Positions 40,940-45,658 of a stretch of 45,658 nt of DNA are shown one piece after another. Position numbers and translations under genes: made by a program. Below the pieces are notes generated by a model. The model did not search any database. It was not told the DNA's origin and was given only the letters and a program-made list of their open reading frames with translations. Location: positions 1 through 45,658 of the forward strand of contig QCLO01000011.1 of NCBI GenBank assembly GCA_003214465.1. Direction: 5' to 3'. The first letter of the stretch is position 1. Every line of letters begins with the position of its first letter. This DNA comes from Acidimicrobiales bacterium AG-414-N20 (lineage in GTDB: Bacteria > Actinomycetota > Acidimicrobiia > Acidimicrobiales > MedAcidi-G1).

Positions 40940-41628
40940 ATTTTCATCAAGTCAGCAAGGTACCAATCCAAAAGAGATTCTGACCGGACAGATGCTTCAA
41001 CTTCATTAATTTTTGTATCATTTAGCAATTTCGCTCCGTCAAGATTGTTTTCTGTTAACTCTTCTTCTGAAATCACAAGCCATTTTGCAAGTTGACCTGA
41101 AGAAACTTCTGGGTGGAATTGAATTCCAAGACTTGAACCTGCTGAAAAGGCCTGAGTGCAAGTTTCATTTCTAGCGAGTTCTTCAGCACCGTCAGGCACG
41201 GAAAACTTGTCATAGTGCCATTGAAACCACAAGCCATTGATAGGACTTTCAGGGTTCGTTGCTTCAACTTCATGCCAGCCAATTTCGGGTTGAGAAGCAC
41301 TTTCTACACAACCTCCCAATGCTTTAGAAAGAACTTGTCCACCAAAACAGATTCCAAGAACTTTGATCCCAGAATCGTGTGCAGTTTTAACCATTTCTAT
41401 TTCGCGTTCAATCCAACTCTCAATTCGTTGATCATTTACAGACCAAGTTGAACCCATAACGACAAGCAGCTCGTATTTCGCTGGGTCAGGGAAAGGACGT
41501 GTTGAGACGGGATTTGAAAGATCATCTAACACTTGAAAAGAGTCGATCTCAAAACCAAGGCTTTTAAGTTTGTCACCCACTATTCCGGGTCCGCCATATT
41601 CATCATGTTGGATAACAAGTGCTTTCAC
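40936..41628 (-). CDS. Class I glutamine amidotransferase-like hydrolase (gamma-glutamylamide hydrolase candidate)
   Basis: The catalytic triad of class I GATases is visible: nucleophile C94 in LGICFGGQ, and H172/E174 in IQFHPEVS. At 230 residues it is a stand-alone domain without any synthase partner, unlike GuaA or TrpG. Stand-alone relatives include PuuD-like, IpuF and TdnT enzymes that hydrolyse gamma-glutamyl amides. With the GS-like ligase 5 kb away, it could release an oxidised amine product from glutamate. The start is GTG at 41628, and the gene is coupled to the downstream P450. It could alternatively be a general GMP-synthase-like amidotransferase of no fixed role. Confidence 0.82.
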   Translation of the reverse strand: MKALVIQHDEYGGPGIVGDKLKSLGFEIDSFQVLDDLSNPVSTRPFPDPAKYELLVVMGSTWSVNDQRIESWIEREIEMVKTAHDSGIKVLGICFGGQVLSKALGGCVESASQPEIGWHEVEATNPESPINGLWFQWHYDKFSVPDGAEELARNETCTQAFSAGSSLGIQFHPEVSSGQLAKWLVISEEELTENNLDGAKLLNDTKINEVEASVRSESLLDWYLADLMKI

Positions 41629-41675
41629 AAAAAGAATCTACTCCAAATGCAAAGAAAATTGAAAAACTGGATCAC

Positions 41676-42479
41676 TTATTGAAGGGAAAGCAGGAAAGAT
41701 GCAACGGCAGAATTGAATTCATTGGGTTTTTCACTAGGAGTTAAATGGCCAGACCCTTCTAACTGTAAAAAATGAGCATTTGGTATCTTTTCAGCTAGCA
41801 AATGGGAATAAGAGGGGGGAGTCTCTTGATCTAACTCTCCGACTATTACAAGTGTTGGGGAGTTAATTGACGGTAGTTCGTTAATAACATCATGAGTAGT
41901 TAAGCATCGGCAGGAAGCTTCGAAAGCTTCAGGATTAATGCGGGAAAAAGCGTATATAGCGTTTTCAAGTTCTTTACCTTCGAAGTTTGGTCCAGAAATT
42001 GAACGTAAGACTTGTTCAGCAAAATCTTTTGGTTCTTTCCCTAGCTTTATTTGTTCTAAACGCTGCTCAACCCAAATTTCTGGATTAGTTCCGTCTAAAC
42101 CAAAAGAAGGACTGGAGTCTGTAATCACGAGTGAAGAAACTCTTTCAGGTGCCAAAATGGCAGTATGTAGTGCATGCATGCCGCCGAATGATAGTCCAAT
42201 CAAATGTGCTTTTTCCACTTCCAGTGTGTCTAAGAGGCGGGTTATTGAACTCACAAGAGAGTTAAAAGTCAAATTTTCTAAACTTTGAGAGTTCCCATAG
42301 CCTGGCATGTCCCAAGCAACACAGTGGAAAGAGTCTGAAAAGGCTTTTAATTGAGGTTCCCATGCAAATCGGCTACCGCCAAGGCCATGAAGAAAAAGTA
42401 ATAATTCTCCATCTTTTCCAGTTTCGCGCCAGGAAATCGGTATCGAATCGACGTTTTTAGCAGAAATGTTTTCCCTCAT
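41676..42479 (-). CDS. Alpha/beta hydrolase (meta-cleavage product hydrolase or enol-lactonase-like)
   Basis: This 267-residue serine hydrolase has the nucleophile elbow GLSFGG (S97), acid D217 in VGELDQETP and base H245 in GSGHLTPSEKP. The oxyanion-hole motif HGLGGSRFAW (31-40) is typical of the PcaD/BphD/MhpC group. It lies 47 bp upstream of the GATase gene and 35 bp downstream of leuB on the same strand, so all four may be co-transcribed. Substrate inference from the neighbourhood points to a ring-cleavage product or enol-lactone. Confidence 0.88.
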   Translation of the reverse strand: MRENISAKNVDSIPISWRETGKDGELLLFLHGLGGSRFAWEPQLKAFSDSFHCVAWDMPGYGNSQSLENLTFNSLVSSITRLLDTLEVEKAHLIGLSFGGMHALHTAILAPERVSSLVITDSSPSFGLDGTNPEIWVEQRLEQIKLGKEPKDFAEQVLRSISGPNFEGKELENAIYAFSRINPEAFEASCRCLTTHDVINELPSINSPTLVIVGELDQETPPSYSHLLAEKIPNAHFLQLEGSGHLTPSEKPNEFNSAVASFLLSLQ

Positions 42480-42514
42480 GGCTATTTGGGTGGTGAGGTG
42501 GTCTTCAAGGTCTT

Positions 42515-43492
42515 TCAGAAAGTATTGGCAATGAAGTCGCCAATTTCTTCTGTACCTGTTATTTCAGGGTCTAGTTGATTGCATGCTTCGGTAATCTTTG
42601 CTGCTGCATCTTTTTCACCTAGGAAATCAAGCATCATAGCTCCTGAAAGTATTGCAGCTACAGGGTTAGCAATACCTTGTCCTGCAATATCTGGTGCAGA
42701 ACCGTGAACTGGTTCAAACATTGATGGACCTGTTTTTTTCGGATTTAGATTTGCCGATGATGCAGTCCCAATACCTCCAGAAACTGCTCCACCCAAATCG
42801 GTTAGAATATCTCCGAACAAATTGTCGGTTACAATCACATCGTATTGCTGAGGTGATTGCACCATGTATATGCAAGCAGCATCGCAATGGTTATAGGCGG
42901 TTTCAACATCAGGGTATTCTTCGGCCACTTCGTTGAATGTCCTATCCCAAAGATCGCCGGCAAAGGAGAGGACATTTGTTTTATGAACCATTGTGAGTTG
43001 GCGTTTCCGTGCCATTGCTAGTTCAAAAGCGAACCTAACAGCTCTTTCCACTCCGTGCCTAGTGTTGACTGATCCTTGAGTAGCGATTTCATAAGGTGTG
43101 CCAAGTCTATGAACCCCACCTTCGCCAGCGTAAGGACCTTCGGTATTTTCTCTGACTACCTGAAAATCAATTTCATTTTCTGGAAACACAAAAGGCCTTA
43201 AGTTGATATAAAGATCAAGCTCGAAACGCATTTTTAATAAAAGGCCGCGCTCAATTACGCCAGGAGGAACATTAGGCGTTCCGACTGCTCCTAAGTAAAT
43301 TGCATCCAAACCACGCCATTCTTCTAAAACGCTTTCAGGAAGAATGGTTCCATCGCGTTCATATCGTTCTCCGCCAAGATCATATTCGACAGTTTCTAAA
43401 TTAATACCAGAGGCCTGTATGACTTTAAGACCCTCAGTTATAACCTCTGGCCCAATTCCATCACCGCCAACTACTCCTATACGATTTACCAT
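42515..43492 (-). CDS. leuB: 3-isopropylmalate dehydrogenase
   Basis: This metal- and NAD-dependent beta-decarboxylating dehydrogenase of leucine biosynthesis has 325 residues, the compact actinobacterial size. Visible features are GGDGIGPEV, the actinobacterial [29 protein letters not shown] region, [15 protein letters not shown], and KTNVL. The C-terminal ITDNLFGDI-type loop ([16 protein letters not shown]) and [19 protein letters not shown] follow. Tartrate or isocitrate dehydrogenase relatives are less likely given these blocks. It is divergent from ygfZ, with a long inverted repeat between them. It is probably ancestral chromosome rather than part of the catabolic island. Confidence 0.88.
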   Translation of the reverse strand: MVNRIGVVGGDGIGPEVITEGLKVIQASGINLETVEYDLGGERYERDGTILPESVLEEWRGLDAIYLGAVGTPNVPPGVIERGLLLKMRFELDLYINLRPFVFPENEIDFQVVRENTEGPYAGEGGVHRLGTPYEIATQGSVNTRHGVERAVRFAFELAMARKRQLTMVHKTNVLSFAGDLWDRTFNEVAEEYPDVETAYNHCDAACIYMVQSPQQYDVIVTDNLFGDILTDLGGAVSGGIGTASSANLNPKKTGPSMFEPVHGSAPDIAGQGIANPVAAILSGAMMLDFLGEKDAAAKITEACNQLDPEITGTEEIGDFIANTF

Positions 43493-43549
43493 TGTCTATT
43501 TATGCCTCTTCGAGTTGGGTATTTTACTTAGAAAAAATTCTAGTCGACC

Positions 43550-43582
43550 ATATTGATTTTATGTGAAGAATAAAATCAATAT
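43550..43582. repeat. 13-bp perfect inverted repeat between leuB and ygfZ
   Basis: ATATTGATTTTAT (43550-43562) and ATAAAATCAATAT (43570-43582) flank a seven-base spacer. The space lies between two diverging genes, so a terminator is unlikely and no T-run follows. It may be an operator or a cruciform-prone element. It is AT-rich, but 13 matching pairs are unlikely by chance in a 114-bp gap. Confidence 0.6.
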
Positions 43583-43606
43583 TATGAATAGGTGTGAGGT
43601 CAGATT

Positions 43607-44449
43607 ATGAAATTAGATGTTGTAAAGCGTGAAAAAGATTTTCTGAGAGTTTTTGGAAACGAAGCAGAGAGCTATCTACAGGGACAGTTAAGTCAAGATA
43701 TCGAAGGGATGTTGGATGGCGAATCAAGATTTACCTTCCTTCTGCAGCCCTCTGGAAAAGTTGATGCGTGGCTAAGAATCACCCGTCAAGTTGAAAACGA
43801 CTATTTACTTGACGTGGACAAGGACCATGGAGACTCAGTTCTTAGCAGACTTAAAAGATTTTTATTGAGAACCGATTGCACATTTGAAATTTTAAACTAT
43901 TTCCTTTATACAGAAATTGGAAACTCTAGAATCGAAATGGATCTTACTGACTGTCTAGTAATTCCATATTCTTGGTTTGGCTTCGAATTCACAGATTATA
44001 TTTTCAAAAAAGAGATTCTTCCGGAAGGATTCACTCTCGTTGATGATCGACTTTGGGAGGAAACCAGAATAAAAGTAGGTATTCCTAAGCTGGGCAAAGA
44101 AATTGACTCATCGACAATTTCGGCCTCCTTAGGAATAGATGATTCTTCCGTTAGTTTCACTAAAGGTTGCTATACGGGTCAAGAGTTGGTTGCGCGTATA
44201 GATAGCCGTAAAGGTGGTACGCCATACCGTCTTGTGAAAATAAATGGGACTTCAGAGATTGATTCCAGTCAAGGTTATCTTTTTCAGAACGGTGAGAAGA
44301 TTGGAACTGTTACTAGCGAAGTATCTACTGACGATGGTTTTTTTGCACTTGGTCTTTTGAAACGAGGGGTTGAAACTCCTTCAGAAGTCCAGATCCTCAG
44401 TAACGATTCCAAAGAGGAAAAAGTTTTCATTATGCCTTTAGATGGCTAA
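43607..44449 (+). CDS. ygfZ: Folate-binding YgfZ-family protein
   Basis: It is a GcvT-like protein that uses folate in maintenance of some Fe-S enzymes and tRNA-modifying MiaB in E. coli. The family signature KGCYTGQE occupies 186-193 with C188, in the expected C-terminal third, and the N-terminal fold (RVFGNEAESYLQGQLSQDI) matches GcvT-like domain 1. The 280-residue length is normal for actinobacteria. The presence of Fe-S aconitase and Rieske genes nearby is compatible but not informative. An intrinsic terminator follows at 44538. Confidence 0.9.
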   Translation: MKLDVVKREKDFLRVFGNEAESYLQGQLSQDIEGMLDGESRFTFLLQPSGKVDAWLRITRQVENDYLLDVDKDHGDSVLSRLKRFLLRTDCTFEILNYFLYTEIGNSRIEMDLTDCLVIPYSWFGFEFTDYIFKKEILPEGFTLVDDRLWEETRIKVGIPKLGKEIDSSTISASLGIDDSSVSFTKGCYTGQELVARIDSRKGGTPYRLVKINGTSEIDSSQGYLFQNGEKIGTVTSEVSTDDGFFALGLLKRGVETPSEVQILSNDSKEEKVFIMPLDG

Positions 44450-44871
44450 TACTTCCTGAGAAATCTTAAATAAGTATGGGCACGACCCGACATTGAAAAT
44501 TTATATGTGTTAGGTTTGGGACTTGCTCGTTGATTTTCCGCCCTACGTGGGCGGTTTTTGTTTTTATCTATCGGCCCACTGTAAATTATGCTGAAATCCC
44601 CTTTAGGCGTTCGTATGCGCTTTTCTGGGTTTTCCTTAAATCTCCTCCTCTTTTCCTTCCCAGTTAGTATTGGCAAGTTCTGATCGGAGTTGGTGGTTTT
44701 TTCCTTTGGGACACTCTCTATAAGGAAACGATCTTCCATGTAAAGAATGATTGAACCATCAGAAGTAAATACAATCGCTACTGGAGCGTTGCTTGCCATG
44801 ATTTCTTCAAGAGCTGTGAAAAGACGTGCACAGTTCTTGCAAGATTCGTCTAGTAGTTGAAGGTCGACCAC
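44446..44871 (-). CDS. Unrecognised 141-aa protein directly behind a LexA box
   Basis: I recognise no family. The N-terminal half has a CKNC pair (residues 11-14) and a regular alpha/beta pattern (LFTALEEIMASNAPVAIVFT, then DGSIILYMEDRFLIESV). The C-terminal half is highly basic and polar and runs antisense through the ygfZ terminator. It overlaps the ygfZ stop by four bases. The start is GTG at 44871 with no Shine-Dalgarno; a promoter-like pair (TTGTTA, 17 bp, TTAACT) would place the transcript start at about the start codon. A perfect SOS box fills the promoter spacer. The C-terminal part may be non-genuine, or the whole may be a regulatory RNA. Confidence 0.45.
   Translation of the reverse strand: MVDLQLLDESCKNCARLFTALEEIMASNAPVAIVFTSDGSIILYMEDRFLIESVPKEKTTNSDQNLPILTGKEKRRRFKENPEKRIRTPKGDFSIIYSGPIDKNKNRPRRAENQRASPKPNTYKFSMSGRAHTYLRFLRKY
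44538..44565 (+). terminator. Rho-independent terminator of ygfZ
   Basis: CCGCCC-TACGT-GGGCGG is followed by T5-G-T5, on the plus strand 88 bases past the ygfZ stop. The stem is short but G+C-rich in AT-rich surroundings. It has no T-run in the opposite orientation, so minus-strand transcription from the LexA-controlled ORF could pass. Confidence 0.88.
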
Positions 44872-44879
44872 ATAAAGAA

Positions 44880-44905
44880 GTTAATCGAACATATGTTCGA
44901 TTAAC
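44880..44905 (-). promoter_or_regulatory. Perfect LexA (SOS) box in a promoter spacer
   Basis: A 26-bp perfect palindrome has core TCGAACATATGTTCGA (44885-44900), matching the actinobacterial/Gram-positive LexA site CGAAC-N4-GTTCG. On the minus strand it lies between TTGTTA (-35-like, 44902-44907) and TTAACT (-10-like, 44879-44884), so LexA would block the promoter. The downstream gene is the 141-residue ORF; no plus-strand gene starts nearby. Confidence 0.8.
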
Positions 44906-44927
44906 AATTTGTCCTAAAGTGTAATTT

Positions 44928-45509
44928 TTAATTTTGGCAGTCGTCGTTTCTTGGTTTCCCATCTGTATAGATGGTATTGCACCATATTGCATCCCGATCT
45001 TCTAGTCCGGACACTAGAGCACCTGTGAGATTCGCTGATCTAAGGTTAGTTTCAACAAAGACGGTTGTGTTGAGGTCAGCTCTGAGTAAGAGGGCGTTGC
45101 TTAAATCAGTTTTGTGAAACAGAGCACCTGGAGCCAAAATATCCGTCAAGTTGGCGCTGGAGAGATTTGTATTTGAAAGTTGTGCGCCAGAGAGATTTGT
45201 ATTTGAAAGATCAGCTCCTACTAAAATTGCATTATTTAATAGTGTGCCTTCTAGATTTGCTCCTGAAAAATCTATACCAGGCATTACTAATCCAGCTAGA
45301 TTCTTACCAGATAGGTCAGCGTTTATACAGTTGGCATTAGGTTTTAGCACACATTCTGATCGTTCCGGTGGGGTAGGAGGAGGAGGAGGAGTGTTTTCTT
45401 CTTTTGTCATCTTTTCGTTGCCACCACATGCAGTCATAGCCAAGAGAACAGTGAAGGCAATAATCATTGGTAAAACCTTTTTATTTTTGAGAGTTGCCAA
45501 GAAGTCCAT
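44928..45509 (-). CDS. Secreted pentapeptide-repeat lipoprotein
   Basis: The 193-residue protein has a signal peptide ending in LLAMTAC (C28), a Pro/Thr/Glu linker (TPPPPPTPPE), and about 16 A(D/N)LxX pentapeptide repeats from about residue 62 to 170 (ADLSGKNLAG, ANLEGTLLNN, ADLSNTNLSG). It ends with a two-cysteine C-terminal cap (IWCNTIYTDG...DDCQN). Such repeats form a right-handed square beta-helix. The location is the outer surface, anchored to the membrane, and the function is unknown. Two exact 20-base copies (45160-45179 and 45190-45209) inside the gene show recent repeat expansion. The C-terminal IWCNTIYTDG...C module is common in bacterial secreted pentapeptide proteins. Confidence 0.85.
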   Translation of the reverse strand: MDFLATLKNKKVLPMIIAFTVLLAMTACGGNEKMTKEENTPPPPPTPPERSECVLKPNANCINADLSGKNLAGLVMPGIDFSGANLEGTLLNNAILVGADLSNTNLSGAQLSNTNLSSANLTDILAPGALFHKTDLSNALLLRADLNTTVFVETNLRSANLTGALVSGLEDRDAIWCNTIYTDGKPRNDDCQN

Positions 45510-45602
45510 GATTTAATAGTACTTTTAGAAACTTTTTTGGGCTCATTGGAGCGATCATCTTTGATTACTAAGATTCAGATAGTTCTATAGAGAGTTAGAT
45601 AA

Positions 45603-45658
45603 TTGAGTTATAAGCGATCTTTCATATTGTTTTTTGCATTGAGCTTGTTTATGCAAGC
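45603..45658 (+). CDS. Possible start of a secreted protein (runs off the window)
   Basis: From TTG 45603 the frame reads (M)SYKRSFILFFALSLFMQA, which has the charged start and hydrophobic core of a signal peptide. A weak AGAG site lies about ten bases upstream. Only 18 codons are visible and TTG is a rare start, so this is tentative. It is divergent from the pentapeptide lipoprotein gene, with about 90 bp between them. Confidence 0.3.
   Translation, partial: MSYKRSFILFFALSLFMQ

Noticed and set aside
45160-45209. Two 20-base direct repeats, considered as a mobile or CRISPR-like repeat
   Set aside because: They are 30 bp apart and in frame within the pentapeptide-repeat gene, so they reflect protein repeat structure.
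1-45658. tRNA, rRNA, CRISPR array, integrase, transposase or prophage genes
   Set aside because: None was found on reading both strands. The catabolic island therefore has no visible mobility signature inside the window.

Overview
This window looks like chromosomal DNA from a free-living, probably marine, low-to-moderate G+C actinomycete, most likely Acidimicrobiia-like. The clues are an actinobacterial-type LexA box (TCGAAC-N4-GTTCGA), an actinobacterial LeuB, an HhH-GPD protein of the actinobacterial type, steroid/terpenoid-style P450s, an SDR-HAD fusion, several apparently leaderless starts and GTG/TTG starts. The placement is inference; I could not run a search. No tRNA, rRNA, CRISPR or insertion sequence was seen.

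Region 1 (1-3.6 kb) is housekeeping: the 5' part of an HhH-GPD repair protein, rnhA, a candidate structured RNA with its own promoter and a strong terminator, a 67-residue acidic protein and aconitase. Region 2 (3.7-10.5 kb) is a tightly coupled four-gene minus-strand operon (acyl-CoA reductase/HAD fusion, zinc alcohol dehydrogenase, LarA-like nickel-pincer protein, PlsC-like acyltransferase). A divergent TetR gene faces it across two operators whose centres are 21 bp apart. I know of no assigned pathway for this set; lipid alcohol or hydroxyacid metabolism is an inference. Region 3 (10.5-16.8 kb) holds ddl, a phosphonate/phosphite-type ABC importer (phnD, phnC and a double-length phnE) and murF.

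Region 4 (16.8-42.5 kb) is a large catabolic island. It starts with two paralogous Rieske oxygenases flanking a PEP-synthase-like protein that has the swivel histidine but no ATP-grasp domain. Then come an aldehyde dehydrogenase whose best start is a rare ATT codon, an acyl-CoA dehydrogenase-like flavoprotein and a NicX-like ring-opening dioxygenase broken by one extra A in an A8 run. Next are a P450, an acetoacetate-decarboxylase-like enzyme, a fumarylacetoacetase-family enzyme and a branched-chain amino acid/amide type ABC importer (livK, F, H, and an M-G fusion). After that come an SDR, a second P450, a glutamine-synthetase-like ligase, and a meta-cleavage operon (class III extradiol dioxygenase, FAH-family enzyme, cupin, FAD hydroxylase). 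The island ends with a third P450, a class I glutamine amidotransferase and an alpha/beta hydrolase. A GS-like ligase plus a GATase-like hydrolase beside Rieske and extradiol dioxygenases recalls the gamma-glutamylation route of aniline (TdnQ/TdnT) and isopropylamine (IpuC/IpuF) catabolism. My main hypothesis is therefore an undescribed pathway for an amino-substituted or N-heterocyclic compound.

Region 5 (42.5-45.7 kb) contains leuB, ygfZ, a small ORF directly behind a perfect LexA box, a pentapeptide-repeat lipoprotein, and possibly the first codons of a secreted protein at the edge.
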